Origin: Agarivorans litoreus
GTDB lineage: Bacteria > Pseudomonadota > Gammaproteobacteria > Enterobacterales > Celerinatantimonadaceae
Assembly: GCF_019649015.1 (NCBI RefSeq)
Contig: NZ_BLPI01000001.1
Location: 4,025,001-4,089,000, forward strand
Length of the DNA stretch: 64,000 nt
Direction: 5' to 3'
Both the position numbers and the translations under genes were made by a program. The notes beneath the pieces were generated by a model. The model did not search any database and was not told the DNA's origin. It saw only the letters and a list, made by a program, of their open reading frames with translations. Shown here piece after piece: positions 18,096 through 29,042 of this stretch. Within the stretch, counting starts at the first letter, position 1. The number at the start of each line of letters is the position of its first letter.

Positions 18096-18496
18096 GATTA
18101 GGTCATCGCAGGCAACAGCACGAAGAAGCACAAGTCGACCTTACGTCGATGCTGGATATTGTATTCATTATGTTGATTTTCTTCATTGTGACTAGCTCAT
18201 TTGTTAGAGAGTCAGGCATGGAAGTGCAAAGGCCGCAGGCGAGTAATGCGGTTGCTCAAGCTAACGCTGGAATTTTTGTAGCAGTGGATGCGCAAAACCG
18301 GATCTTTATCGACCAACGCATGATTGATGTAGAGCGAGTTCAAGCTAATTTGGAGCATTTACTGTTAGAACAACCTAGCGCCAAGCTGGTTATTCAGGCC
18401 GATAAACATGCCTATAATGGCACAGTAGTAAAAGTGATGGATGGCGCTAAAGCTGCCGGTATTCAAGACATCGCTTTGGCCACCGAGGCGCCATAA
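18092..18496 (+). CDS. exbD: ExbD-type biopolymer transport protein
   Basis: This is a 134-residue single-pass inner-membrane protein. The conserved N-terminal stretch VDLTSMLDIVFIMLIFFIV carries the membrane Asp (near residue 24) that takes part in proton translocation. A periplasmic ExbD/TolR fold follows (VAVDAQNRIFIDQRMIDVER, LVIQADKHAYNGTVVKVMDGAK). It pairs with the preceding ExbB. It overlaps exbB by ATGA and the following tonB start by TAATG. Confidence 0.92.
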   Translation: MRLGHRRQQHEEAQVDLTSMLDIVFIMLIFFIVTSSFVRESGMEVQRPQASNAVAQANAGIFVAVDAQNRIFIDQRMIDVERVQANLEHLLLEQPSAKLVIQADKHAYNGTVVKVMDGAKAAGIQDIALATEAP

Positions 18497-19140
18497 TGCT
18501 GCGTTTGTTGTTAATCAGCCCCTTAGCGGTGTTATTGGCTATTAGTCTGTTTGTAGCGATGAACTCTATGGTGCATTTTCAACGCAGCTTGCCGGAAGAT
18601 AATTCAGCGAAGCCGAATTTGTTTATTCAGCTACAACAACCTGAAAGCATTGCCCAGCGTAGACAGCGCCGCTTACCTGAGCCGCCAGAACCGATGCCGA
18701 AAGCGCCAAGTTCAAGCGCTACCAGTGCACCTGAGCAAGCGTCTAGTAACGACCAACAACTTAATACTTTGGCGATGCCAAGCATTAACTTTGCAAGTAG
18801 TGTTAGTGCGCTAAGTTTATCGGCACCTAATTTACCTATGGTTGCCAACGTTCAACAGCAAGACATTTTGCCATTGCATCGGATAGAGCCTAAATATCCA
18901 GAGCGGGCTAAACGACGCAACATTGAAGGCTATGTGAAATTCAGTATCACTATCAATGAGGTTGGGCGAGTAACAGATATTAAGGTCTTAGACGCCAAAC
19001 CCAAAGGGGTGTTTGAGCACGAGGCTTACAAAGCGCTGTCGCGATGGAAGTACCAACCACAAATGGTAAATGGTAAAGCCACAAAAATTACCGATCATAC
19101 GGTTATTATTGATTTTGAGGTCCCAGCTGCAGATGATTAG
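18496..19140 (+). CDS. tonB: TonB2-type energy transducer
   Basis: This is a 214-residue TonB-family protein. It has an N-terminal membrane anchor (LLLISPLAVLLAISLFVAM) and a fairly short proline-rich spacer near residues 55-75 (RRLPEPPEPMPKAPSSS). The globular C-terminal domain covers about 125-210 (PKYPERAKRRNIEGYVKFS, VTDIKVLDAKP, ALSRWKYQPQMVNG). It connects the ExbB/ExbD motor to outer-membrane receptors such as the one upstream. The short spacer is typical of TonB2 compared with TonB1. Confidence 0.9.
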   Translation: MLRLLLISPLAVLLAISLFVAMNSMVHFQRSLPEDNSAKPNLFIQLQQPESIAQRRQRRLPEPPEPMPKAPSSSATSAPEQASSNDQQLNTLAMPSINFASSVSALSLSAPNLPMVANVQQQDILPLHRIEPKYPERAKRRNIEGYVKFSITINEVGRVTDIKVLDAKPKGVFEHEAYKALSRWKYQPQMVNGKATKITDHTVIIDFEVPAADD

Positions 19141-20326
19141 GATCTTATTGGCTACTTTAATGTTTTGCGGGCTAAGTTCTGGGCCGCTATTTGCTCAAGA
19201 ACTCAGTCGAAATACGGCAGAACGGGTGCAACGAGTATTTCAATTGCAACAAGATGGCGAAATCGCTAAAGCCATTTCTCAGTTAGAACAACTCAAGCCC
19301 AGCGCTAAATATGACCAAGCTTACATAGCTAGAATGTTGGGGATTTATTATTGGCAAAACGAGCAAGTAGCGTTATCTAAAGCAAAGCTGGCAGAGGCTG
19401 TGAACTTGCAAGCGTTTCCCCCACAACAGGCCTGGGAAACGCGAAACATGCTGGCCGAAATACTACTCAGTGAGCAACAGATTGATGAGGCATTAAGCCA
19501 TTTTGAGATATTGCTGACTCAAGCTCAGCAACCGGAATTAGCGTTTAATATTAGTCCCTCACAAGCGCTTAGTTTACGCGCTAATTTAGCTTACGCTAAT
19601 TATCAACAACAAAACTGGCAAGTGGTGTTAGATCATTTAGCCGCGCTGGAACAGCTGCAAGCGTTAGATAAAAACAATCTAAGTATGCGTTTTATCGCTC
19701 AAGTGCAGCTAAAGCAGTTAAAAGCGGCGATCGTCACCAATCAAGCTTTACTGGTGCTAGAGCCTGAAACGCTGCGTTGGTGGCAGCAACTAAGTGCTTT
19801 GTACAGCCAAACCCAGCAACATCAAAAAGCCTTAGCTACTTTAGTTTCTGCTGAGCGTTCGGGATTAGCCTTGGGAGAGAGCTTGTTACGCCATAAAGCC
19901 CAGTTATATGCGTATCTGAGAGTGCCAGAAAAAGCAGCCTTGAGTTATGCGCAATTGGCTGATGCGGATTCTGATGCGGCATTGCTGCTTCGCCAAGCAC
20001 AACTTTGGCAGCAAGCAAGAGAATGGCAAAAGTCAGCGAAGTATTGGCAACTGCTTGCTGAGCATAAGCCAGAGTACAACCTGCAGTATGCTCAGGTGTT
20101 GTTATTGAGCAATCAATATACTCAAGCTATTGAGGCTTTAAAATTAGCTGATCCGCAAGAACAACAAGCTAAATCGCAGCTATTATTGGCTGAGATCTAC
20201 CTAGAGACTAAAGATTACTCACAGGCTTATGCCGCTGCTCAACGTGCACATAACCTTGAACAAAGCTCGCAAAGCGAGCGCTGGTTAAACTATTTAGAAG
20301 CCTTAATTGCTGATACAAAAGCTTAA
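19133..20326 (+). CDS. TPR-repeat periplasmic protein of TonB operon
   Basis: This is a 397-residue exported protein with tetratricopeptide-like helical repeats throughout. I start it at ATG 19133, inside the tonB stop region, because that gives a signal peptide (MIRILLATLMFCGLSSGPLF, cleavage near AQ-E). The longer frame from 19070 would overlap tonB by 71 bp. Repeat units are visible near 40-110, 150-230 and 300-390 (for example SQALSLRANLAYANYQQQNW and LAEIYLETKDYSQAYAAAQ). A TPR gene closes many marine TonB2 operons. Its role, probably scaffolding, is inferred. Confidence 0.82.
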   Translation: MIRILLATLMFCGLSSGPLFAQELSRNTAERVQRVFQLQQDGEIAKAISQLEQLKPSAKYDQAYIARMLGIYYWQNEQVALSKAKLAEAVNLQAFPPQQAWETRNMLAEILLSEQQIDEALSHFEILLTQAQQPELAFNISPSQALSLRANLAYANYQQQNWQVVLDHLAALEQLQALDKNNLSMRFIAQVQLKQLKAAIVTNQALLVLEPETLRWWQQLSALYSQTQQHQKALATLVSAERSGLALGESLLRHKAQLYAYLRVPEKAALSYAQLADADSDAALLLRQAQLWQQAREWQKSAKYWQLLAEHKPEYNLQYAQVLLLSNQYTQAIEALKLADPQEQQAKSQLLLAEIYLETKDYSQAYAAAQRAHNLEQSSQSERWLNYLEALIADTKA

Positions 20327-20769
20327 GCAAACCAAGCTAATCGGAAAGAAAGGCCAAGGACAACAAAGCCAACACTGAGAAAAGTAACTGCGATGATATG
20401 TAAGGCCATATCCCACAAGTTATTGCTGGATAGTTTAGGTAAAACGCGTAACTTGGCGTCTAAGGCTAAACCAAAGGTTAAAGCCAATAATAGTAGTTTA
20501 CCGGCGATGCCGTGGCTTATAGGGTTACTTATGCTAAACCAAAGGCTCACATCGGGGAGCTAATGATAAGCCAGCAAAAGCCCGGTAATCACTTGAATTA
20601 TTAACGCTGGCATTCCCACCTTTTCAACAGCTTTGTAAAAAGCTAGCAGCATTTCTGGTGATTTGGCTTTTAATACTTTGGGTGATATCTCCAAACAAAG
20701 CACGATATGTCCGCCGGTCCAAATAGTTGCAGCGATGAGGTGGACGAGCAGAATAAAGTGTTATGCCAT
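20323..20769 (-). pseudogene. CopD-like membrane protein pseudogene (in-frame stops)
   Basis: One minus-strand frame encodes a four-helix CopD-like membrane protein of about 148 codons (HFILLVHLIAATIWTGGHIV, then PEMLLAFYKAVEKVGMPALI, and GIAGKLLLLALTFGLALDAK). It is interrupted by TAA at its third codon (20761-20763) and by TAG at 20560-20562, between TGLLLAYH and LPDVSLWFS. Protein similarity runs continuously through the TAG, so this is a nonsense mutation rather than two genes. The original start may have been disturbed by the inverted-repeat element that begins ten bases upstream. Its 3' end overlaps the TPR gene by 4 bp. The family is loosely linked to copper handling; no function is expected here. 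Confidence 0.72.
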
Positions 20770-20778
20770 GAGTTTTTA

Positions 20779-21046
20779 CTAGGGTCTGTTGATCTTTGCT
20801 GATGGTTTTTGCAGCAATTTATTAGCCATTTAGGCAAGGCAGTGAGTGTGCAGTTAAGTGGGCTTAATCATCACTCGCTAACGCTGAATAAATGGCTAAG
20901 AAATGCTGCCTGAAGGGTTCGGGTAAGCGAACTTTACTCTTTGTTAAGCACTTCTTGCTTAGCCCACTAGGCTTCTAAGTGCTCGCCGCGATTAAAGCCC
21001 GCTTATCTCGAACAAAATTTCAACACCAAAGATCAACAGACCCTAG
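20779..21046 (+). mobile_element. Non-autonomous inverted-repeat element (MITE-like), copy B
   Basis: This is the better-preserved 260-bp copy (20783-21042), with CTAG on both sides (20779-20782 and 21043-21046). Its terminal inverted repeats are perfect over at least 16 bp: GGTCTGTTGATCTTTG at the left and CAAAGATCAACAGACC at the right. It is the reverse complement of copy A with only scattered mismatches. No transposase is encoded. It sits between the CopD-like pseudogene and the his operon terminator and may have removed the pseudogene promoter. Confidence 0.85.
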
Positions 21047-21284
21047 CTTGTGTGGTTGTTTTCACTATTAGTGAATGAGTCAGTACTTACCTAATTTTTG
21101 GTTATTAGGATAAGTCTCTGCTAATTAACCATTTTTACGTTCTAGCTTCACTATATTGTTGGTATTAAGAACCCTATGTTTAGCTGATGTTACCGCAAGG
21201 TTTATGCTTATTGCGGTAAACCGCTTTTGAAAAACCTAAGCTCGAAGTCTAAAAGTGAGTTCGCAGGTATTTTTTAATGATCGT

Positions 21285-21312
21285 AAAAAAAACCAGCATT
21301 ACGCTGGTTTTT
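21285..21312 (-). terminator. Rho-independent terminator of the his operon
   Basis: The hairpin has arms AAAAACCAGC and GCTGGTTTTT around an ATTAC loop and lies 23 bp beyond the hisIE stop. Runs of A and T on both sides mean it could work in either direction, but only the his operon ends here. Between it and the mobile element (21047-21284) I see no gene. Confidence 0.85.
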
Positions 21313-21335
21313 GTTGATTCAGCAGGCTTGGAGCT

Positions 21336-21949
21336 TTACTTATGCCTTGCCTGCAAACACGCCACTACTTCGTCAAAGCCCACTTCTTGTTTTTCTAGTA
21401 ATACCAGTAAGTGATACAGCAAGTCAGAGCTTTCGTTCACTAACTCTTCGCGGTCGTTCGCCATGGCTGCTAGGGCAACTTCTACACCTTCTTCACCCAC
21501 TTTTTGGCAAATCCGCTTGGTGCCACGGGCGAATAGGCTGGCAGTGTAGCTTTCTTCTGGATCGGCTAACTTACGCTCGGCTAATACCGCTTGTAGTTGG
21601 GCGATAAAGGTCAGCTTTGGCTCTTGGTGGCCGTCAAAACAGCTTGGGTTGCCAAGGTGGCAAGTTGGGCCAATAGGGTCAACCGCTACTAGTAGCGTGT
21701 CTTGGTCACAATCAAGTGTAATGCCTTTAAGCTTAAGCACGTTGCCTGAGGTTTCACCTTTAGTCCATAAACGCTGCTTGGTGCGGCTAAAAAAGGTTAC
21801 TTGCTCGGTGTCTAAGGTTTTAGCTAGCGCATCACTGTTCATGTAACCTAGCATTAATACTTGGCCGCTGTGGTCGTTTTGAACCACGGCAGGGATTAAG
21901 CCTTCGACTTTGTCCCAGTTAATCTTTTGGTTTAGTTCTTCAAACTGGC

Positions 21950-21953
<4 letters not shown>
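21336..21953 (-). CDS. hisI: Bifunctional phosphoribosyl-AMP cyclohydrolase / phosphoribosyl-ATP pyrophosphatase HisIE
   Basis: This 205-residue fusion catalyses steps 2 and 3 of histidine synthesis. The HisI cyclohydrolase half (about 1-110) shows [32 protein letters not shown] and the metal-binding DCDQDTLL plus CHLGNPSCF. The HisE pyrophosphatase half (about 115-205) shows [20 protein letters not shown] and the acidic [10 protein letters not shown]. It is the last gene of the minus-strand his operon; its start overlaps the hisF stop by 4 bp. Confidence 0.95.
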
Positions 21954-23468
<1,515 letters not shown>

Positions 23469-24077
23469 TTACATCTCCAAGAAGTTTTTGATTAGTTGCG
23501 CACCGGCTTGGCCGCTACGTTCTGGGTGAAATTGCACCCCGTAAAAATTGTCTTTGTTTACTGCGGCGGTAAAGGCGTTGCCATAATCACATTCGGCAAT
23601 TGTGGCAGCGTTTACTGGCAGGGCGTAGCTGTGTACAAAGTAGAAGTAGCTGCCGGCTTCAATGCCTTTAAACAGTGGGTGACCTGCTTTAGGTTGAATT
23701 TGATTCCAACCCATGTGTGGCAGGCGTTGCCCTTGTTGCGGCTGCATTAAGCTTACTGTGCCAGGCACTAAACCTAAGCAGGGGACTGGCTCGTCGGCTT
23801 GTTTGGCGCCGCCTTCGATAGAGAATTCGGCCAGCATTTGCATGCCTAAACAAATCCCCAATAGCGGCTTTTTAACTTGTTTTACTAAGTCGATAAGCTC
23901 GCGGTCGGCTAGGTTTTGCATCGCCTCGGTGGCAGTGCCTACGCCAGGTAGAAACAGTTTATCAGCCGCTAAAATTACCTGTGGATCGCGGCTCACTGTT
24001 ACTGGAAAGCCCAAACGCTCTACGGCAAATTTTACCGAAGATAAGTTGGCACATCCTGTATCAATAATTACGTTCAT
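23469..24077 (-). CDS. hisH: Imidazole glycerol phosphate synthase glutaminase subunit HisH
   Basis: This 202-residue class I glutamine amidotransferase feeds ammonia to HisF. The nucleophile Cys is in [11 protein letters not shown] near residue 76, and the His/Glu pair is in VQFHPERSG near 181. The oxyanion segment [11 protein letters not shown] is also present. Its ATG is 28 bp after the hisB stop, the widest gap in the operon. Confidence 0.96.
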   Translation of the reverse strand: MNVIIDTGCANLSSVKFAVERLGFPVTVSRDPQVILAADKLFLPGVGTATEAMQNLADRELIDLVKQVKKPLLGICLGMQMLAEFSIEGGAKQADEPVPCLGLVPGTVSLMQPQQGQRLPHMGWNQIQPKAGHPLFKGIEAGSYFYFVHSYALPVNAATIAECDYGNAFTAAVNKDNFYGVQFHPERSGQAGAQLIKNFLEM

Positions 24078-24105
24078 GTTTGCTCTTATCCTTTAAAGCA
24101 GGCGC

Positions 24106-25182
24106 TTATAGTGTGCCTTTACTGCTAGGCATTGCATCGCCCGATTTAACAATGGCTTGACCTAGTGCTCGACCGAATACTTTAAACAGGGCTTCTACCA
24201 TGTGGTGAGTATTTTTGCCGGTGGTTTCTAGGTGTAAGGTACAGGCCATCGCGTCGCTTAGTGAGCGGAAGAAGTGCGGTACCATTTCGGTAGCAAAGTC
24301 GCCAATGTTGTCGCGGGTAAAGTCGGCTTTAAACTCAAGGTGAGCGCGGCCGCTTAAATCTAGCGCACATTGGGCTAGGCATTCGTCCATCGGCAGTACA
24401 AAACCAAAACGGCCAATACCACGTTTGTCGCCAAGCGCTTCTTTAAGGGCTTGGCCAAGGGCAATGGCGGTGTCTTCTACGCTGTGGTGGTCGTCGATGT
24501 GGTAATCGCCTACAACTTTACAGTTGAGCTGAAAACCGCCGTGGGTAGCAATTTGATCCAACATGTGGTCAAAAAAGCCAAGGCCAGTATCAATTTGGCT
24601 ACCGCCTGCGTTGTCTAAATCTACCGCGATGCTAATTTGGGTTTCTTTAGTATTGCGCTCAACCATGGCTTTGCGGCCTTGTTGTGTCAGCTGCTTTTCA
24701 ATCGCTATCCAGTTAAGGCCGTCGCGTTGATATTGCAAGCCTTCTAGCCCCATGTTCTCAGCAAGCTGCATGTCGGTGTGGCGATCGCCAATCACATAAG
24801 AGTTGGCAAAATCAATCATGCCACTTTTTAGGTAGTCTTTAACCAGGCCAAGCTTGGGTTTGCGACAGCTACAGTTATCTTCGTCGAAGTGCGGGCATAC
24901 CAGTATGTCGTCAAACTTAATGCCTTGTGATTCGAAAATATCCATCATGTAGTTTTGAGCTAGGTGAAAATCAGCTTCGGGGAAGCTGTCGGTACCTAAA
25001 CCATCCTGATTGGTTACCATTACTAGGCGGTAGCCATTGGCTTGTAGCTTAAGCAACACTGGGATCACTTGTGGCTCTAGTTTCACTTTCTCTACGCTAT
25101 CTACCTGTTTGTCGGTGATAGGTTCGTCGATCATGGTGCCATCACGGTCGATAAATAAGATTTTTTGTTTTACTTGGCTCAC
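24106..25182 (-). CDS. hisB: Bifunctional histidinol-phosphatase / IGP dehydratase HisB
   Basis: This 358-residue fusion carries out two histidine steps. The N-terminal HAD phosphatase (about 1-165) has DRDGTMIDE with the nucleophile Asp11, a zinc-binding loop ([15 protein letters not shown]) and the acidic [10 protein letters not shown]. The C-terminal imidazoleglycerol-phosphate dehydratase (about 168-358) has the two His-rich metal motifs [15 protein letters not shown] with [14 protein letters not shown], and [12 protein letters not shown]. The fused form is typical of enteric and related gammaproteobacteria. It abuts hisC. Confidence 0.96.
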   Translation of the reverse strand: MSQVKQKILFIDRDGTMIDEPITDKQVDSVEKVKLEPQVIPVLLKLQANGYRLVMVTNQDGLGTDSFPEADFHLAQNYMMDIFESQGIKFDDILVCPHFDEDNCSCRKPKLGLVKDYLKSGMIDFANSYVIGDRHTDMQLAENMGLEGLQYQRDGLNWIAIEKQLTQQGRKAMVERNTKETQISIAVDLDNAGGSQIDTGLGFFDHMLDQIATHGGFQLNCKVVGDYHIDDHHSVEDTAIALGQALKEALGDKRGIGRFGFVLPMDECLAQCALDLSGRAHLEFKADFTRDNIGDFATEMVPHFFRSLSDAMACTLHLETTGKNTHHMVEALFKVFGRALGQAIVKSGDAMPSSKGTL

Positions 25183-26241
25183 TTAAGTTCGCTCCAATCC
25201 TTGAATTGCTGATACGGTGGCGGCCACTTCTTGCTGGTTACCAATACTAATGCGAATGCAGTTTTCTAAACGCGGTTTGTTGGCGAAATCACGCAGTACA
25301 ATGCCTTGTTCACCCAATGTTTTAAATACTCGGGCTGAATCGTCGAAACGTACCAGTATGTAGTTACCGGTAGCCGGGAAGATCTCTTGCACAATATTAA
25401 GTTTGCTCAAATCTTCAACTGCTTGGCTACGAATAGCGTTTAAGCGAGCAACACGCTCGCGCATTATTTTCAAACCATCGTTAGTAAGTGCTTTTGCGGC
25501 AATTTCGGCAACTGGACGGGCAATCGGGTAAGGGGCAATTACTTTGCTCATTACTTCAATCACTTCACGACCTGCAACGGTAAAGCCACAACGTAAGCCA
25601 GCTAAAGCGAAGGCTTTAGATAAGGTACGAGTAATCACCAAGTTGTCGTAGTCACCGAGCAGTTTAACTACACTAAGTTCTTCGCAAAACTCAATATAGG
25701 CTTCGTCTACTACAACTAGCGCTTTATCTTTTTGCGCTTGCAGCAACTCACACAATTTGGCTTCATCTAGCATGTTACCGGTTGGGTTATTGGGCGCACA
25801 TAAGAAAATAATTTTGCTATCTATTTTTGCCAGTGCCGCATAGTCGGGATCAAAGTTCGCATCTAGGGCAACGGCTTTAACTTCAACGCCAATGGTTTCG
25901 GCACTTACCGCATACATGCCGTAGGTAGGGGCACAAATGGTAATACTGTCTTGGTTAGGCTCACAAAATGCGCGAATCAGTACTTCAATCGCTTCATCGG
26001 CGCCGCGGCTAGCCAACACTTGATTTGGCTCTACGCCTGCGTAAGCAGCGTAACCGTTAATTAACGCTTCTGGTTGAAACTCTGGGTAGCGGTTTAGCTC
26101 ATCGCCTTCGTAACTAAAGTCGCTAACATCTGGGCTTTCGTTGGCGTTTAGCCACACTTCACCACTGCCGCCAATGCGGCGAGCACTTTGGTAGGGCACC
26201 AGCGCCTGAATTTTTTTGCGGGCTAATAATGTAACCGACAT
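25183..26241 (-). CDS. hisC: Histidinol-phosphate aminotransferase HisC
   Basis: This 352-residue PLP-dependent class I/II aminotransferase converts imidazole acetol phosphate to histidinol phosphate. Key elements are the N-terminal LNANESP, CAPTYGMY, the substrate-contacting FLCAPNNPTGN, the Asp of VVVDEAYIEF, and the Schiff-base Lys in TRTLSKAFALAGLRCGF. It lies directly between hisD and hisB with almost no spacing. Confidence 0.96.
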   Translation of the reverse strand: MSVTLLARKKIQALVPYQSARRIGGSGEVWLNANESPDVSDFSYEGDELNRYPEFQPEALINGYAAYAGVEPNQVLASRGADEAIEVLIRAFCEPNQDSITICAPTYGMYAVSAETIGVEVKAVALDANFDPDYAALAKIDSKIIFLCAPNNPTGNMLDEAKLCELLQAQKDKALVVVDEAYIEFCEELSVVKLLGDYDNLVITRTLSKAFALAGLRCGFTVAGREVIEVMSKVIAPYPIARPVAEIAAKALTNDGLKIMRERVARLNAIRSQAVEDLSKLNIVQEIFPATGNYILVRFDDSARVFKTLGEQGIVLRDFANKPRLENCIRISIGNQQEVAATVSAIQGLERT

Positions 26242-26242
26242 A

Positions 26243-27529
26243 TTATTGCTCCTCGCCTAGACGCAGGGTAACCGCTCTGCGGTGAGCGTCTAACCCTTCT
26301 GCGTTAGCTATAGGCACTACCGCACGGCTTAAGTCTTTTAGGCCTTGCTGGCTTAACTCTTGAACTGTGAAACGTTTCATAAAGTCTAGGGTGCCAAGGC
26401 TAGAGTAGGTGCGCGTGTAGCCGTAAGTAGGTAAGGTGTGGTTGGTGCCACTGGCGTAATCGCCTACAGATTCTGGCGTCCATTCACCTAAAAATACGCT
26501 ACCCGCGTTTTCAATTTCTGGCAATAAATCACGTGCTTGCTCAGTTTGAACAATTAGGTGCTCTGGGCCGTAAAGGTTACTTACTTGCACAGCTTGGGCT
26601 AAGTCGTTTACTACAATGGCAGTACTGTGCGACAAGGCTTGGTCGGCAATGTTATTACGACTAAGCAGCGCCAACTGTCGAGCCAATTCTTGATTAACCG
26701 CTTCGGCTTGTTGCTCTGAAGTTGTCACCAAGATTACTTGTGAATCTGGGCCGTGTTCGGCTTGCGAGAGTAAATCGGCAGCAACAAAAGCTGGATTGGC
26801 TTTATCATCGGCGATAACTAACACCTCAGACGGGCCTGCTGGCATATCAATGGCGGCACCAGCATGGTCGCCGCTAACTTGCTGTTTGGCTTGCGTTACA
26901 AAAGCATTACCTGGACCAAATATTTTGTCTGCCTTGCTAACACTCTCGGTGCCATAGGCCATAGCGGCAATCGCTTGTGCGCCACCTGCTGCGTAAACTT
27001 CGTCTACACCACATAAGTTAGCGGTATAAAGGATTTCTGGCGCAATGGGTGGTGGAGAGCTTAATACCACTTTTTTACAGCCAGCAATGCGGGCAGGAAT
27101 GGCTAACATTAAAACTGTTGAAGGTAGTGGCGCAGTGCCACCAGGCACATATAAACCCACATTGCCAATGGCAGCATAGTGCATTTCGCAACGCACTCCC
27201 GGTTGGGTTTCTAGGCTAATTGGCTGTGGCTTTTGCGCTTGGTGAAAAACTTCAATGTTAGCTTTGGCTTGCGCTACAGCTTGTTTAAATTCTTCACTTA
27301 AACCTTGCTCCGCTGCTTCTATCTCTTGTTGAGATATTCTTACAGCGCTAAGTTCGGTGTTATCAAACTTGGCAGCTAAAGCGATTAGGGCGTTGTCGCC
27401 TTGTTCACGAACTTGGCTTACTACATCGGCAACAATTCCGGCAATGTCGGTTGAGCTATTAACCGCAGGGCGGGACAGCACCTGTAGTTGTTGCTCTGAA
27501 TTAAGTTGCTTCCAAATTACCGTTTGCAT
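26243..27529 (-). CDS. hisD: Histidinol dehydrogenase HisD
   Basis: This 428-residue NAD-dependent, zinc-containing enzyme performs the last two oxidations to histidine. Recognisable segments are [44 protein letters not shown], the metal and catalytic region [15 protein letters not shown], and [20 protein letters not shown]. The length is that of the E. coli enzyme. It sits 5 bp after hisG. Confidence 0.97.
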   Translation of the reverse strand: MQTVIWKQLNSEQQLQVLSRPAVNSSTDIAGIVADVVSQVREQGDNALIALAAKFDNTELSAVRISQQEIEAAEQGLSEEFKQAVAQAKANIEVFHQAQKPQPISLETQPGVRCEMHYAAIGNVGLYVPGGTAPLPSTVLMLAIPARIAGCKKVVLSSPPPIAPEILYTANLCGVDEVYAAGGAQAIAAMAYGTESVSKADKIFGPGNAFVTQAKQQVSGDHAGAAIDMPAGPSEVLVIADDKANPAFVAADLLSQAEHGPDSQVILVTTSEQQAEAVNQELARQLALLSRNNIADQALSHSTAIVVNDLAQAVQVSNLYGPEHLIVQTEQARDLLPEIENAGSVFLGEWTPESVGDYASGTNHTLPTYGYTRTYSSLGTLDFMKRFTVQELSQQGLKDLSRAVVPIANAEGLDAHRRAVTLRLGEEQ

Positions 27530-27534
27530 GGTGG

Positions 27535-28434
27535 TTATCTCAACATCTTCTCGATTGGCATCACTAGGATAGAGCTAGCACCTAAGGTTTTTAGCTTCTC
27601 CATGGTTTCCCAGAACAGGTTCTCGGTACTTACTACATGCAGGGCTACTTTATCTTCGTCACCAGCAAGCGCGAGTACAGTTGGGTGCTCACTGCCTGGC
27701 AGTAAGTCAACGATCTGGTCAAGATGTGTTTTTGGCGCATGTAGCATGATGTATTTGCTTTCTTTTGCTTCCATGGTGCCTTGCATACGCATTAGCAAGC
27801 GATCTAACAGCTCTTGGTGCTCGTCACTAAGCTTATTTTTAGATTTAATTAAAACTGCTTGTGAGCGATAAATGACTTCTACTTCTTTAAGGCCGTTAGC
27901 TTCTAAAGTTGCGCCGGTAGATACCAAGTCACAAATTGCATCGGCTAAGCCAGCGCGAGTGGCTACTTCAACCGAGCCTGCCAACATACAAGTTGAAAAC
28001 GGTACACCTTGTTTATCTAGGTAGCGCTTTAAAATACCAGGGTAGCTAGTGGCAATGCGTTTGTTGGCTAAACATTGTGGGCCAGTGTAATCAAACTCTT
28101 CGGCTACAGCTAGAGAGAAGCGGCAATCACCAAAGTCTAAGCGTTTTAGAATGTCGCAATCGGTTGGTTCATTCTTTGCTGTGCGTAGCATGGTTTCTTC
28201 TTCTAGTACGTTTTCGCCAACGATACCGAAATCAACTACGCCGTCCATTACTAGGCCTGGGATATCGTCATCGCGCACACGTAGTAGATCAACTGGCATG
28301 TTTTCTGAGTGGGCAATTAGGCGTTGTTGGCGGAGGTTGATTTTCATTCCGCAGCTTTTTAATAGTGCCTGAGAGTCATCGCTTAGACGTCCAGATTTTT
28401 GGATGGCGATGCGTAGTCGTTTTTGCTCTGTCAT
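27535..28434 (-). CDS. hisG: ATP phosphoribosyltransferase HisG (long form)
   Basis: This 299-residue enzyme catalyses the committed, histidine-inhibited first step. It is the long form, with a C-terminal ACT-like regulatory domain (about 225-299), so it does not need HisZ. It shows [18 protein letters not shown] at the start, [21 protein letters not shown], and the PRPP loop [18 protein letters not shown]. It is the first structural gene after the leader peptide and attenuator. Confidence 0.97.
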   Translation of the reverse strand: MTEQKRLRIAIQKSGRLSDDSQALLKSCGMKINLRQQRLIAHSENMPVDLLRVRDDDIPGLVMDGVVDFGIVGENVLEEETMLRTAKNEPTDCDILKRLDFGDCRFSLAVAEEFDYTGPQCLANKRIATSYPGILKRYLDKQGVPFSTCMLAGSVEVATRAGLADAICDLVSTGATLEANGLKEVEVIYRSQAVLIKSKNKLSDEHQELLDRLLMRMQGTMEAKESKYIMLHAPKTHLDQIVDLLPGSEHPTVLALAGDEDKVALHVVSTENLFWETMEKLKTLGASSILVMPIEKMLR

Positions 28435-28457
28435 GTTTATGTCCCTAATTATAATAC

Positions 28458-28494
28458 TAAAAAACCCCCGGGAGGATTACCTTCCGGGGGTTTG
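28458..28494 (-). terminator. his operon attenuator hairpin
   Basis: Read on the minus strand, AAACCCCCGGAAGG, a short loop and CCTCCCGGGGG followed by TTTTTT form a strong intrinsic terminator. It lies 24 bp before hisG and about 65 bp after the His-rich leader peptide. This is the attenuator position known from enteric his operons. Confidence 0.9.
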
Positions 28495-28558
28495 CAATAT
28501 TGTTATATTCTACCACCGGAAGCGTCTTACAAGCTTCCAGCAGATAACCGCCTGAAGC

Positions 28559-28606
28559 TTATTCTGGATGATGGTGGTGATGATGCTTCAGTTGGTTAAA
28601 AATCAT
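28559..28606 (-). CDS. hisL: his operon leader peptide HisL
   Basis: A 15-residue reading frame encodes MIFNQLKHHHHHHPE, with six consecutive His codons (CAT CAT CAC CAC CAT CAT), and stops at TAA. It is followed by sequences able to pair (GAAGCTTCAGG, CTGGAAGCTTG, GACGCTTCCGG) and then the attenuator hairpin before hisG. The arrangement is that of ribosome-stalling control of his transcription: scarce His-tRNA would stall the ribosome in the His run and favour the antiterminator. GGAACG just upstream is a weak ribosome binding site. Confidence 0.9.
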   Translation of the reverse strand: MIFNQLKHHHHHHPE

Positions 28607-28774
28607 GTAACGTTCCTGTCAACGTGAGTTTTGCCTTGATGGCAATAATGGGCATAAAGTTACCAAGCTAGCGCTAAATTGCAACCTTTTTTAACGCCTT
28701 TTTATGAATAGATTAAAGTTGTTGAAAATTTGACCGATAATATAGTAGAGGAAGCCATAAAAGGAGCTGTAGTT

Positions 28775-28990
28775 GTGAGCCAAGATGCGATACTACCCAT
28801 TTTGCCTAGGGCACCAGCAAAGCCTGATGGTAAGGCACCGCCAATTAAAACGACGAAAGTGGTTAAAAAGGGCAAAGCTAGCGCGCACAATGATATACAA
28901 GTGCGGCCTAAATCCGGTCAAGACCAACAGCAAGCGCAGAAAAGAAAGCCAGATCCCGACGACCCACATAACATTGACTTGTTTGTTTAG
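28775..28990 (+). CDS. Small basic hypothetical protein ending in IDLFV
   Basis: I do not recognise this 71-residue protein. I choose GTG at 28775 because AAAGGAG lies 8 bases upstream; a longer frame begins at 28730 without a ribosome site. It is rich in Pro, Lys and Gln, predicted to be disordered, and carries a basic centre (KTTKVVKKGKAS). Its last residues are DDPHNIDLFV. The small protein after tsaB (31677-31940) ends similarly with GIDLFA, although the rest of the two sequences does not align obviously. The IDLF ending resembles the QL(S/D)LF beta-clamp-binding motif. It precedes yoaA in the same direction. Confidence 0.6.
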   Translation: MSQDAILPILPRAPAKPDGKAPPIKTTKVVKKGKASAHNDIQVRPKSGQDQQQAQKRKPDPDDPHNIDLFV

Positions 28991-29042
28991 TTTTAAGTTT
29001 GGTCTCGGCTAATTCGGCTGGTATAGTTGCGGCGACTTTTGC

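Noticed and set aside
28559-28606. Histidine-codon run as a simple repeat or CRISPR-like repeat
   Set aside because: The CAT/CAC run is part of a leader peptide in front of an attenuator. No repeat-spacer array exists in the window.
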